From: CAZXMB01 sp964641715
Lineage (GTDB): Bacteria; Desulfobacterota; BSN033; UBA1163
Assembly (NCBI GenBank): GCA_964641715.1
Contig: CAZXMB010000122.1
Span: forward strand, 1-9,027
DNA: 9,027 nucleotides
Direction: 5' to 3'
Part shown: piece after piece, positions 1-7,382 of the stretch
Numbering within the stretch: position 1 is the stretch's first letter
Layout: each line of letters opens with the position of its first letter
Position numbers and translations under genes: made by a program
Notes under the pieces: model-generated
The model's database searches: none
Told to the model about the DNA's origin: nothing
What the model saw: only the letters and a program-made list of their open reading frames with translations

Positions 1-4
1 AAGA

Positions 5-169
5 CTAACTCTTTCTTGAGGTTTTTACCTGGAAAGCGGTAATCAGTTGTTCCAGTTTTTTCCCACCGCATTTCGGGCACTTTGCCTTTCCCGCATCGTG
101 CTCTTTCATGCTTAGGATGAGAGAAAACTCCTTATTACATTTAAGGCATTTGTACTCGTAGGTTGGCAT
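5..169 (-). CDS. FmdB-family small zinc-ribbon protein
   Basis: Read by hand, this is a complete 54-residue protein starting MPTYEYKC and ending in TAG at 7-5. It has two CxxC knuckles, C8-x2-C11 and C31-x2-C34, the second followed by GG. The MPxYEYxCxxC opening is the hallmark of the FmdB putative regulatory zinc-ribbon family, whose members are usually 55-110 residues, so this is a short version lacking the low-complexity tail. Zinc binding is expected from the four cysteines; the biological role of the family is poorly defined, with FmdB named from a putative regulator of formamidase. The start is fixed by AAAGGAGG at 185-178, eight bases upstream of the ATG. A separate promoter at 318-290 makes it probably independent of the repair genes upstream on the same strand. 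Confidence 0.88.
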   Translation of the reverse strand: MPTYEYKCLKCNKEFSLILSMKEHDAGKAKCPKCGGKKLEQLITAFQVKTSRKS

Positions 170-283
170 CCGTTTTCCCTCCTTTCCCGGTGAAGTCTAA
201 TCATTTTTAATCCCCCCCGGCAGGTATCCGGAGAGACTTTCCAGTTGGCCATCGGGTCAGGTGTCTTCAACAATAAAAGATTT
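170..283 (-). other. long 5' leader of the FmdB-like gene, unassigned
   Basis: Between the predicted start site near 283 and the ATG there are about 114 nt, longer than a minimal leader needs. It contains a GC-rich hairpin candidate, CTCCGG pairing with CCGGGG around ATACCTG, and a run of seven G on the minus strand (plus 212-218). I do not recognise a known riboswitch class here. There is no T-run behind the hairpin, so it does not look like an attenuator. Confidence 0.3.
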
Positions 284-289
284 AACTAT

Positions 290-318
290 AATATAAAAAT
301 CTCAAGGTTCTCTGTCAA
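290..318 (-). promoter_or_regulatory. sigma70-type promoter for the FmdB-like gene
   Basis: On the minus strand there is a perfect -35 TTGACA at 318-313, a 17-nt spacer, and a -10 TATATT at 295-290, one base off consensus. Transcription would begin near 283, leaving a leader of about 114 nt before the ATG at 169. It lies just past the end of the exonuclease gene and faces the zinc-ribbon gene. Inferred from sequence match only. Confidence 0.65.
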
Positions 319-352
319 CAGGATTTCTTTTCGGGCCAACCACCGGATCCGA

Positions 353-1648
353 TCATCGAATGGGATTGCCTGACTTTCTCTGCTCCAGTCTCCGCCTTCT
401 CTCAAGGAGAAGCCCGATTTCCCTTTCCTGATGAGAGGGGATCATCTCCAATGCTTGATTTACATAGGCAATGGCCTTCTCAAAATCCTTAAGACAATGC
501 TCATGATGCTTTGCCAGTTCCACATAAGGATAGATACCCTTCGGATAGGGCCAGGTGAGCATCTCCTCCCATAATGCCTGTGCCCTTTCGATCTGCCCAG
601 TCTTTTTGAAGGCCATGGAAAGCCATCTCATCACCTCCCAGGCCAGTTCATCATCACATCTCTTGAGGGCTATTTCGAAACAGGGGATGGCTTTCTCGCG
701 CTGTCCGTGATCCCAGAAGAGCCTTCCCAGGGAAAAATGCTCCACCCCTTTCCTTGGTCGTGCGGCCTGGGGGTCATGGTAGATGAGATGAATTCTCCCT
801 GCAATAGCCACCATCGATAGAATATCCATCTGATTATGGTAGAAGACACGATGAATCCTTCTGGCATCGCCTGTCTGAACGTATTCGAAGTAGAGGGAAG
901 GAATCCACTCCGACGGGATATCATCTTCCCTCTCCATGCCCAGAAGTCTGGCCTCGAGGGTCACGAGACGGCAGTTCTCGTAAGCCCCCTTCCAGATCTT
1001 TCTCGCAGGATAGAGGAGATCGAAATTGGGCATCTCCCTGATTCTGGAACTCATCCGGGAGAGGATAAACCTCGTTTCAAGGAGAGGGATATCATAATGT
1101 CTGCCGTTGAAGGTCACCAGGAATTGAAAGGAGCCCACGATCTCTTTGAGAAGGGAGAGGGCAGCTCTTTCCTCCGAATAGTCCCTCATAAAGAGCTGTT
1201 GGATGAGAAACCCCTCTTCCTGGAAAAAACCCAACCCCACCATAAAGGCAAAGGTTCCAGTCCCCCCTGACAATCCCGTTGTCTCCGTATCAAGAAAGAG
1301 GGCCTTTCTGAAATCCAGATCCTTAAGCCGGTCATCCTTTAAGAGGAGGTGAGCTGGATAGGTGGGGATGGTAAGGATTTCAGATAAGGTCATCTCTCCA
1401 TATCTGAAGTGGGGGGAAAAATATTCCTTTGCCTGAAAGGTTTCTCCTTCGGGCCGGGAGAGGATCTCTCCGCTGACCAACTTCTCAATGGGGAAGGCCT
1501 CTTTTCCCCGATAAACCTTCTTCGGCTGGAGGAGTCGGTCCAGCCGCTGTCTTAAATCTCCTCCTCCCTCACCCTCCGAGACCGCAGAGGGAGTAGGAGG
1601 AGTCTTAGAGACAGAGGCAAGACGATTGAGTCGTTCTTTGAGATCCAT
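353..1648 (-). CDS. mrfB: MrfB (YprB) family DEDDh 3'-5' exonuclease with C-terminal TPR
   Basis: The 431-residue protein opens MDLKERLNRL. After a variable N-terminal region (1-110) comes a ribonuclease H-like exonuclease fold. Exo I is the D120/E122 pair in LDTETTG, Exo II is N181 to D186 in FNGRHYDIPLL, and Exo III is H271/D275 in HNQMDILSM, so all four acidic metal ligands and the general-base histidine of DEDDh enzymes are visible. Residues about 303-405 form TPR-like helical pairs, probably for partner binding. Members are near 410-430 residues, so it is full length. In B. subtilis MrfB is the exonuclease partner of the MrfA helicase in mitomycin C lesion repair; the same order here supports that role by inference. 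The start is the first ATG after the N gap and matches the short charged family opening; its ribosome site falls in the gap, so an earlier start cannot be excluded. Confidence 0.87.
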   Translation of the reverse strand: MDLKERLNRLASVSKTPPTPSAVSEGEGGGDLRQRLDRLLQPKKVYRGKEAFPIEKLVSGEILSRPEGETFQAKEYFSPHFRYGEMTLSEILTIPTYPAHLLLKDDRLKDLDFRKALFLDTETTGLSGGTGTFAFMVGLGFFQEEGFLIQQLFMRDYSEERAALSLLKEIVGSFQFLVTFNGRHYDIPLLETRFILSRMSSRIREMPNFDLLYPARKIWKGAYENCRLVTLEARLLGMEREDDIPSEWIPSLYFEYVQTGDARRIHRVFYHNQMDILSMVAIAGRIHLIYHDPQAARPRKGVEHFSLGRLFWDHGQREKAIPCFEIALKRCDDELAWEVMRWLSMAFKKTGQIERAQALWEEMLTWPYPKGIYPYVELAKHHEHCLKDFEKAIAYVNQALEMIPSHQEREIGLLLERRRRLEQRKSGNPIR

Positions 1649-1654
1649 ATTCAA

Positions 1655-1754
1655 NNNNNNNNNNNNNNNNNNNNNNNNNNNNNNNNNNNNNNNNNNNNNN
1701 NNNNNNNNNNNNNNNNNNNNNNNNNNNNNNNNNNNNNNNNNNNNNNNNNNNNNN
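1655..1754. other. assembly gap of 100 N
   Basis: A run of exactly 100 N, the conventional placeholder for a scaffold join of unknown length. It removes the helicase C-terminus, its stop codon, the intergenic junction and the ribosome site of the exonuclease gene. The reading frame happens to stay open across the placeholder, which creates a false helicase-exonuclease fusion. Confidence 0.97.
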
Positions 1755-4078
1755 AGGGCGACTTCCTTTGATTTCTCCCCGACCTCCTTGGTCGGTCCGA
1801 CACAGGAGGGACAGCCGCAACGGCATTCACATTTGGAAATAAGGTTCATCGTTTTTTCAAGAAGCATCCTTGTATCATCGAAGAGTTGATGACTGAAACC
1901 CATCCCCCCCGGATAGTTATCATAGATAAAGAGGGTGGGTTCAAAGAGATCGATCTTCGCTTCCTCAATCTCTTCCGAAGAATTGAAGGAGGAGTAAAAC
2001 CCCCTGGCATCTCTCGCAAGCCGGATGAACCATTTCGCCCCTCGATCTCCCACACACCGGTTGATATCACGGGGATCGCACATCAGGTGAAGGGCGGCCA
2101 TTGAATGAAAGGCATATCCCAGTCCCAGGATGCCATCGATTAAATCCGGTCGAGGATAGGGAAGCCGATCCATTAAATTCTTTCCGAAGGTAAGCCAATA
2201 AGAGGTCGTGTGAAATTGAAGGTCCGGGAGTTCAATCTTCCCGTATCCCAGATTCTCCAGGGTGTAGAATTTGATCTTTTTGTATCCAGCCATCCGAGTG
2301 GCAATCCTGACCTCTCCATGTTCGTAGTGGATACCCCCCCCTTCCCTTCTTTCAAATCCCTCCAGGATGGAGACATCCGTATAGTCAATGGCATCGGTGT
2401 AATATTCTCCCTGAGTCTTTTTGACATAGGCCCTTCGATTGGGGTAGTCCAATTTTTCCACCGTGTAGAGTTCCGACTCGCAGAGATAGACCGCCCCTTC
2501 ATAAAGGGTCGTATGAGCGCTGGTAAAATCAACCTCGGCAATCACCTCCTCTTTTTTCCTGGTGGTATCGACGACGACAAAGTTCTCCTCCGAGGCGGAC
2601 CTCAGGCTCACCCTCTCTGCAGGGTAGGCATCCTGAGTCCAGTACCAATGCCTCTCCACATGATGAAGGGCACCCTTCTCCTCAAGATATTTCAGGATCT
2701 CCCCTAAATCCTCTCTGCCGAAACGCTCCCCATCGCTAAAAGGAAGTTCAAAGGCCGCACACTGAATATGGCTGAGAAGGATGAGAAGGTTGTCCGGATT
2801 GATCAGACCATGTTCCGGGGACTGCCCGAAAAAATAATCCGGGTTTTCGATGATGAATTGATCCAGGGGCTGGCTTCGAGCGACCAGGATGGCCAGAGAC
2901 TTCTCCGCTCGCCTCCCGACCCTCCCTGCCTGCTGATAGGTACTGGCAATGGTTCCCGGATAACCCGCAATCACACAGGCATCCAGATCTCCGATGTCGA
3001 TCCCGAGTTCAAGGGCATTGGTGGAGATGACCGCCTTCACCTCCTTCTCCCTCAATCCCTTTTCGATCTCCCTGCGGACTTCCGGAAGATACCCTCCCCG
3101 GTATCCCCTGATCTTCCCCCTATCCTCCAATCTCTTCTCAAATCGATCCTTCAGATATTTGGTTAAAATCTCCACATTGAGGCGGCTGGTGGCAAAGAGA
3201 ATGGTCTGAATCCCTTGCTGGATAAAGGGGGAAATCAATTTCCTTGCCGCATGAAGGTGGTTTCCTCGAATTCCCAGCTCCTTATTCACCACCGGAGGAT
3301 TGTAGAAGATGAATATCTTTTCCGAGGAAGGGGCCCCATTTCGGTCAACGAGATGGACCTCCCTTTCCAAAAGTCTTTCGGCCAGCTCCTTTGGATTGGC
3401 GATGGTGGCGGAACAGCAGATGAATTGAGGCCGGGCCCCATAGAAATGGCAGATACGGTCCAGCCGCCTCAGGACATTGGTCATATGAGATCCGAAAACA
3501 CCCCGGTAGGTATGGAGCTCGTCGATCACGACGAATTTCAGGTTCTGGAAGAAGGTCAGCCATTTGGTATGGTGCGGAAGAATACCCGTATGGAGCATAT
3601 CGGGATTGGTGATCACAATATCGCCCTGCGCACGGATGGCCTGCCGCGCGTCCTGGGGAGTATCTCCATCATAGGTAAAGGTTTTGATCGGTTTCTCAAT
3701 CTTCCGGATCAGGTTTTGAAGTTCGAACATCTGATCCTGGGAAAGGGCCTTGGTGGGAAAGAGATAAAAAGCCTTTGAAGAAGGTTCGGCCAGCTTCCGG
3801 TTCAAAACGGGAAGATTGTAACAGAGGGTCTTTCCGGAGGCGGTGGGAGTCACCACCACGACATCCCTCCCCCTCTCCACCCATTCAATGGCCTCGGCCT
3901 GATGGGAATAGAGCCTGCCAATCCCTCCCTCTTGGAGCGCCCCTCTTAATAGAGGATGGAGAAAGTCAGGAAAGGGTTGATACTCTCCTTCCCTCTTTTT
4001 AAAAACCCGCAGGTCGGTGATACAGGGGGAGATATTCTTTGAACGTTTCCAGGATTGGATGATTTCTTCAATGGACAT
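1755..4078 (-). CDS. mrfA: MrfA (YprA) family ATP-dependent DNA helicase, 3' end in gap
   Basis: About 774 residues are visible from the ATG at 4078. RecA domain 1 holds the Walker A TPTASGKT (77-84), the DELH Walker B box (186-189) and SAT (223-225). RecA domain 2 holds the TNALELGIDIG segment (353-363) and the arginine-finger motif QQAGRVGRR (382-390). A long accessory region ends in the DUF1998 domain with the cysteine cluster CECRCGCPSC (750-759), the metal-binding feature of MrfA-type helicases. B. subtilis MrfA has about 750 residues, so only a short tail should be lost in the N gap. MrfA is a 3'-5' DNA helicase that works with MrfB in repair of mitomycin C damage. The start is chosen at ATG 4078; upstream GTG 4108 and TTG 4096 are in frame, and the only purine tract before the ATG, GAGG at 4094-4091, sits 12 bases away. 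The gene begins 54 nt after the HD-GYP stop, suggesting co-transcription. Confidence 0.88.
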
Positions 4079-4132
4079 AAAAATCCGGTGCCTCAATCCA
4101 CCTCTCACCCAGCGGTCTTGAGCGAACTGATC

Positions 4133-5278
4133 CTAAATTTCTCCCTTTTCGTAGGCCCGGATAAAGGCCTCCACCGCATCCTGATCGAGCTGTGTTCCGG
4201 AACATCGCTTCAATTCTTTGATTGCAATCTCCTTGTTCAAGGCCTTTCGATAGGGTCGGTCCGTCGTCATGGCATCATAGGTGTCGGCAACCGATACAAT
4301 CTTTGCGATCATCGGAATCCTTTCTCCCTTTAAACCTTCCGGATAACCGCTTCCATCCACCTGCTCGTGATGGTATTTCACCCCGGGGACAATGTCCCTC
4401 AATGGTTTGATATGTTCGATGATCTCCGCCCCCATATCCGCATGGCGTTTGATCGCATTGAACTCCTCAGGGTTTAACCGGTCAGGCTTCCTCAGGATCT
4501 GGTCATCAATTCCGATCTTGCCGATATCGTGAAGCACGGAGGCAATCTTCAACCACTTTAACTCCAGGGGCTTGAGGGGAAGGTATTGGGCGGCGGCCAG
4601 ACTGTACCGGGTGACCCTCTGGGTATGGCCCCCGGTGTAGGGATCCCGTTTTTCGATTGCATCGGCGAGAGACTCTGCCGTCTGGAAGAACATCTCCTCC
4701 AATTCCTGGTAGAGACGGGCATTATCCAGGGCAATGGCAACCTGATCAGCCAGGGAAGTGAAGAGGGAAAGATCCTCCTCATTAAAATCTTCTCCCCCCT
4801 TCTTGTTGATGGCCTCTAAAACCCCGATGGTTTTATCCTTTACCTTCACAGGGACGCAGATGATATTCCTCGTTTTAAATTCCGTTCGGTCATCCACCCC
4901 TTTAAAAAAACGGCTATCCTTCTCGGGGTCATTGACAATCAGGGGCTCTCCGCTCCGGGCCACCCATCCTGCAATCCCCTCCCCCAGGTTGAGTGTGATC
5001 TTTTTGATGGTCTCCTCCTGATCTCCCAGCGCCACTTCAAAAAAGAGCTGTTTTCTCTCCTGATCGACCAGGAGGAGAGAACCGACCTCTGCCTTCATCA
5101 ATTGGGTAGCCGCCTCCATCGCCCTTCTTCTGACCTCCCGGTGGTCCAGTGTCGAGTTGAGGATCTGGCCCAGATGGGAGAGCAGGGAGAGTCTGTCGGT
5201 CTTCTCCTCAATTCGCTTCAATTTGGCCATCCATCCATTTAAATTCACCTTCCTGTGATAATGATCTTTACCAGCCAT
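4133..5278 (-). CDS. GAF domain + HD-GYP cyclic-di-GMP phosphodiesterase
   Basis: A 381-residue cytoplasmic protein with no signal peptide or membrane span. Residues about 15-35 are a charged helix, 35-188 a GAF sensory domain, and 195-381 an HD-GYP domain. The key HD-GYP residues are present: E209/H218 in the first helix, HDIGK with H250/D251/K254, H279, the HHEQVDGSGYP block with H303/H304 and GYP at 311-313, then D332/D335. This is the full active signature, so hydrolysis of cyclic-di-GMP is expected from family knowledge; the ligand of the GAF domain cannot be told. The start is supported by AGGAGG (plus 5284-5289) five bases before the ATG. It is the first gene of the leftward unit, followed at 54 nt by the MrfA-like helicase. 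That proximity suggests one operon, though a functional link to repair is only inferred. Confidence 0.92.
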   Translation of the reverse strand: MAGKDHYHRKVNLNGWMAKLKRIEEKTDRLSLLSHLGQILNSTLDHREVRRRAMEAATQLMKAEVGSLLLVDQERKQLFFEVALGDQEETIKKITLNLGEGIAGWVARSGEPLIVNDPEKDSRFFKGVDDRTEFKTRNIICVPVKVKDKTIGVLEAINKKGGEDFNEEDLSLFTSLADQVAIALDNARLYQELEEMFFQTAESLADAIEKRDPYTGGHTQRVTRYSLAAAQYLPLKPLELKWLKIASVLHDIGKIGIDDQILRKPDRLNPEEFNAIKRHADMGAEIIEHIKPLRDIVPGVKYHHEQVDGSGYPEGLKGERIPMIAKIVSVADTYDAMTTDRPYRKALNKEIAIKELKRCSGTQLDQDAVEAFIRAYEKGEI

Positions 5279-5295
5279 TGGTCCCTCCTAAAACG

Positions 5296-5324
5296 GGGTT
5301 AACTAATTTTGGTGACTTTGTCAA
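5296..5324 (-). promoter_or_regulatory. possible promoter of the HD-GYP/mrfAB unit
   Basis: A perfect TTGACA lies at 5324-5319 on the minus strand. At 16-17 nt spacing only a poor -10 is found (TTAACC or TAACCC, about 5302-5296). The location just upstream of the HD-GYP ribosome site is right, and the weak -10 could mean a regulated promoter or that this is not a promoter. Confidence 0.4.
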
Positions 5325-5354
5325 TAAAAATTTATGAGCGGGAGAATAATTCAC

Positions 5355-5385
5355 TTGCAATTATCCACTCTATTTTTAATAATAT
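5355..5385 (+). promoter_or_regulatory. possible promoter of the aldolase gene
   Basis: TTGCAA at 5355-5360 (four of six bases of the -35 consensus) is followed by an AT-rich -10 region. AATAAT begins at 17-nt spacing (5378-5383) and TAATAT at 19-nt spacing (5380-5385). The start site would fall near 5390, about 25 nt before the ATG. It is divergent from the TTGACA of the HD-GYP unit in a 137-nt shared intergenic region. Confidence 0.45.
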
Positions 5386-5415
5386 TTTAATAATACTGGA
5401 GAGAGGAGAACAGCG

Positions 5416-6342
5416 ATGGTCATGCGGACAAATAAGGAGTTGCTTCATCTGGCTAAAAAGGGCGGCTATGCGGTAGGTGCCTTCAACATGAATAACATGG
5501 AGATCGTTCAGGCCATTGTCTCTGCGGCAGTGGCTGAGAAATCCCCTGCCATCATTGCCGTCTCTGAAGGAGCGATCCAGTATGCGGGGCTCCCTTATAT
5601 CGTCTCCATGGTTCGCATTGCCTCGGAAGAGGTTTCCATTCCCCTCTCCCTTCATCTGGATCACGGGAAGGACTTAAAGATCCTCCGTTCCTGTATTGAG
5701 GGCGGTTTCACCTCTGTCATGATTGATGGATCCCATCTCGAATTCAAAGACAACATTTCGGTCACCCGGGAAGTGGTCGAAATGGCAAGGGAGAGAGGGG
5801 TATCCGTAGAGGGGGAACTGGGAAGGCTTAAGGGGATTGAGGATAAGGTCTCTGTCTCGGAAAGGGAAGCCTTTTTAACCGATCCCCGGGCCGCAGAAGA
5901 ATTCGTGGAGAAGACAGGGGTGGATGCCCTGGCCATCGCCATTGGGACATCTCACGGTGCTTATAAGTTCAAAGGGGAGGTCAAACTCGATTTCGAACGT
6001 TTGGAGACGATTGCAAAGAGAGTGGATATCCCCCTGGTTCTCCACGGCGCCTCCGGTGTTCCCCGGCAGGTCCTTGAGAGGGCAGAACGATTCGGAGCCA
6101 AACTGCCGGGAGCCAAGGGAATCCCGGATGAGGGTATTCAAAAGGCTGTCTCCCTGGGGATCTGCAAGATCAATATCGATACAGACCTTCGCCTGAGCTT
6201 TGTCGGGGCTATCCGGGAAGTCCTCACCACCAGACCCGAAGAATTCGACCCCCGGAAGATCCTGGGGCCGGGCAGGGAGGCGATCAAACAAACCGTCCAG
6301 GCAAAGATGAGACTTTTCGGAAGCTCAGGAAAAGCATCATAG
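5416..6342 (+). CDS. fba: class II fructose-bisphosphate aldolase
   Basis: A 308-residue zinc-dependent aldolase that reversibly splits fructose 1,6-bisphosphate into dihydroxyacetone phosphate and glyceraldehyde 3-phosphate in the cytoplasm (glycolysis and gluconeogenesis). Visible family landmarks are LHLDHGKD, with catalytic D82 and zinc ligand H83, the VEGELG motif at 131-136, GTSHGAYKF with zinc ligand H180, VLHGASG with zinc ligand H210, and the phosphate-binding NIDTD at 253-257. Length and the segment between VEGELG and GTSHG fit the class IIB, roughly 300-residue bacterial type. Tagatose-bisphosphate aldolases share this fold, so exact sugar preference is not proven. AGGAGA at 5404-5409 is six bases from the ATG at 5416; a second ATG two codons later is less well spaced. 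No sugar-metabolism genes flank it. Confidence 0.94.
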   Translation: MVMRTNKELLHLAKKGGYAVGAFNMNNMEIVQAIVSAAVAEKSPAIIAVSEGAIQYAGLPYIVSMVRIASEEVSIPLSLHLDHGKDLKILRSCIEGGFTSVMIDGSHLEFKDNISVTREVVEMARERGVSVEGELGRLKGIEDKVSVSEREAFLTDPRAAEEFVEKTGVDALAIAIGTSHGAYKFKGEVKLDFERLETIAKRVDIPLVLHGASGVPRQVLERAERFGAKLPGAKGIPDEGIQKAVSLGICKINIDTDLRLSFVGAIREVLTTRPEEFDPRKILGPGREAIKQTVQAKMRLFGSSGKAS

Positions 6343-6362
6343 AGGCAAATTCGAAGCACTGA

Positions 6363-6384
6363 ATCCGAAATTCGGATTTCGGGT
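6363..6384 (+). terminator. hairpin between convergent genes, possible terminator
   Basis: CCGAAAT (6365-6371) and ATTTCGG (6376-6382) form a seven-base stem closed by a TCGG loop, extendable by a G-T pair and an A-T pair. It sits 20 nt after the aldolase stop and 12 nt past the stop of the convergent small membrane-protein gene. There is no T-run on either strand, so it is not a classic intrinsic terminator; it may act as an mRNA 3' end or be a chance palindrome. Confidence 0.35.
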
Positions 6385-6395
6385 CTAATGGAAGG

Positions 6396-6641
6396 TTAAT
6401 TCTTCCTGAATAAATTCATGATCTTGCCTCTCCATTTCTCCACCCGCTCATGATGGTGAGGGTAACGTCTCTCAAGGTATTTTAAAAAACGCTTCACCAG
6501 GGCGCTATGGGAGGAGAGGATGGCCAGACCAATCAGAATGAAGAGTATTCCCTGAAGGAAAGGGAGAAAAAGGCCCAGAACCCCCATCACGAGGAAGAGC
6601 CACCCTGCAATGAGCATTCCTATTCTCTTAAATTCATTCAT
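6396..6641 (-). CDS. small two-segment membrane protein, PGPGW-like
   Basis: An 81-residue protein with a hydrophobic block from about residue 7 to 43, broken by a proline near the middle (LFLPFLQG), so it probably makes a short helical hairpin in the inner membrane. The tail is basic and rich in His and Arg (FLKYLERRYPHHHERVEKW). The layout of two short spans joined by a turn, then a cationic tail, is like the PGPGW family of putative membrane proteins (whose turn is PGPGW) and small DUF454-like proteins; the exact PGPGW sequence is absent. No function is known. The ATG at 6641 has only a weak AGGGA-type site upstream, and its promoter would be in the N gap. Confidence 0.7.
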   Translation of the reverse strand: MNEFKRIGMLIAGWLFLVMGVLGLFLPFLQGILFILIGLAILSSHSALVKRFLKYLERRYPHHHERVEKWRGKIMNLFRKN

Positions 6642-6662
6642 TTAAGCGATCCCTGAATCAGC

Positions 6663-6762
6663 NNNNNNNNNNNNNNNNNNNNNNNNNNNNNNNNNNNNNN
6701 NNNNNNNNNNNNNNNNNNNNNNNNNNNNNNNNNNNNNNNNNNNNNNNNNNNNNNNNNNNNNN
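6663..6762. other. assembly gap of 100 N
   Basis: A second run of exactly 100 N, so true distance and content here are unknown. It separates the upstream region of the small membrane-protein gene from the sigma-factor promoter, whose first recognisable element begins eight bases after the gap. Confidence 0.97.
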
Positions 6763-6770
6763 TAATCTTC

Positions 6771-6797
6771 GAATATTTCAGTTTATTTTTCGTCTAA
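6771..6797 (+). promoter_or_regulatory. ECF-type promoter candidate for the sigma-factor operon
   Basis: GAATAT at 6771-6776 and TCTAA at 6793-6797 are separated by 16 nt. They resemble the sigma-E pattern of GAACTT, 16-17 nt, TCTRA. The same arrangement recurs at 8420-8447 before the repeat-protein gene. The predicted start site near 6804 leaves only about 9 nt before the GTG start but about 30 nt before the alternative TTG at 6834. Confidence 0.5.
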
Positions 6798-6812
6798 AAA
6801 GGTAGAAACCCC

Positions 6813-7382
6813 GTGAGACCAGAAGAGGCGGAGTTGATCTCCCGTTGTCAGCAGGGGGATCAGGGTGCGTTTAAGGAACTGTTTGATCAGTACCATAAGA
6901 GAGTCTACCGGATTGCCTACGGGGTAGTCAGGCAGAGAGAGGATGCCCTCGACATCGTCCAGGAGGTATTTATCAAATTATTCCGGACCATTAAGAATTT
7001 TAAGGGGAAATCGAACTTTTACACTTACCTTTATCGGGTGGCTATGAATCAGGCGATCGACTATAGCCGAAAGATGAGGAAAGCCCCTTTTCTGAGCCTG
7101 GACCAAGAGGAGGGTTTTCAACCGGCCGATATTGCTGATCGAAGGCCAGACCATCTGGCTTCCCAGAAGCAGTTCGAAGAGAGGGTCGGACGGGCGATGG
7201 GAAGCCTCCCTGAAGATCAGAGAGCAACCCTTATCTTCAGGGAGATTGAGGGTCTCTCTTATCAGGAGATCGCAGAGGCGATGAGGTGCTCGGTGGGTAC
7301 GGTGATGTCCCGTCTTCACTACGGAAGGATGAAACTCCGGGAATCATTAAAGGAGGAGTGGAAAGGAAGAGGGGAAAAATGA
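6813..7382 (+). CDS. ECF-family RNA polymerase sigma factor
   Basis: A 189-residue two-domain sigma factor. Region 2 (about 20-88) has the core-binding and -10 recognition helices, including LFDQYHKRVYRIAY, the DALDIVQEVFIKLFR segment and YRVAMNQAIDYSRK. Region 4 (about 124-180) carries the SLPEDQRATLIFREIEGLSYQEIA opening and the helix-turn-helix CSVGTVMSRLHYGRMKLRE for -35 recognition. Regions 1 and 3 are missing, as in ECF (RpoE-like) sigma factors. It would direct RNA polymerase to stress promoters when freed from the anti-sigma factor encoded next, whose ATG overlaps this stop. An in-frame TAA at 6795-6797 limits the start to GTG 6813 or later. TTG 6834, preceded by GAGG at five bases' spacing, is a credible alternative. 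Confidence 0.92.
   Translation: MRPEEAELISRCQQGDQGAFKELFDQYHKRVYRIAYGVVRQREDALDIVQEVFIKLFRTIKNFKGKSNFYTYLYRVAMNQAIDYSRKMRKAPFLSLDQEEGFQPADIADRRPDHLASQKQFEERVGRAMGSLPEDQRATLIFREIEGLSYQEIAEAMRCSVGTVMSRLHYGRMKLRESLKEEWKGRGEK

Noticed and set aside
87..252. A small reading frame on the minus strand starting at ATG 252 in the zinc-ribbon leader
   Set aside because: It runs out of frame into the zinc-ribbon gene, has no good ribosome site, and its product (MANWKVSPDTC...) shows no features.
170..283. A known riboswitch in the zinc-ribbon leader
   Set aside because: I compared it mentally with cyclic-di-GMP, fluoride, ZTP and guanidine riboswitch signatures and found no matching core; only a generic hairpin is visible.
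2210..3778. Long open frames of 130-190 codons on the plus strand opposite the helicase
   Set aside because: They lie wholly antisense to a well-supported helicase, have no recognisable domains or ribosome sites, and read as low-complexity shadow translation.
353..4108. A single 1,251-residue helicase-exonuclease fusion protein
   Set aside because: The join passes through a placeholder of 100 N; the two halves are normally separate neighbouring genes, so they are annotated separately.
4079..4108. GTG at 4108 or TTG at 4096 as the helicase start
   Set aside because: They add only RGGLRHRIF-type residues without family support. GTG 4108 lacks a good ribosome site; TTG 4096 has AGGTGG almost adjacent, so it remains possible but less likely than ATG 4078.
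6361..6388. A third GAAT-17 nt-TCTAA match resembling the ECF promoter pair
   Set aside because: It overlaps a hairpin between convergent genes, faces the antisense strand of the small membrane-protein gene, and lacks the shared fifth base and the CGTC context, so it is probably chance.
7286..7378. A longer anti-sigma start within the sigma-factor gene
   Set aside because: The extra 31 residues are read antiphase through the sigma factor's region 4 and do not resemble anti-sigma N-termini; the ATGA overlap start is preferred.
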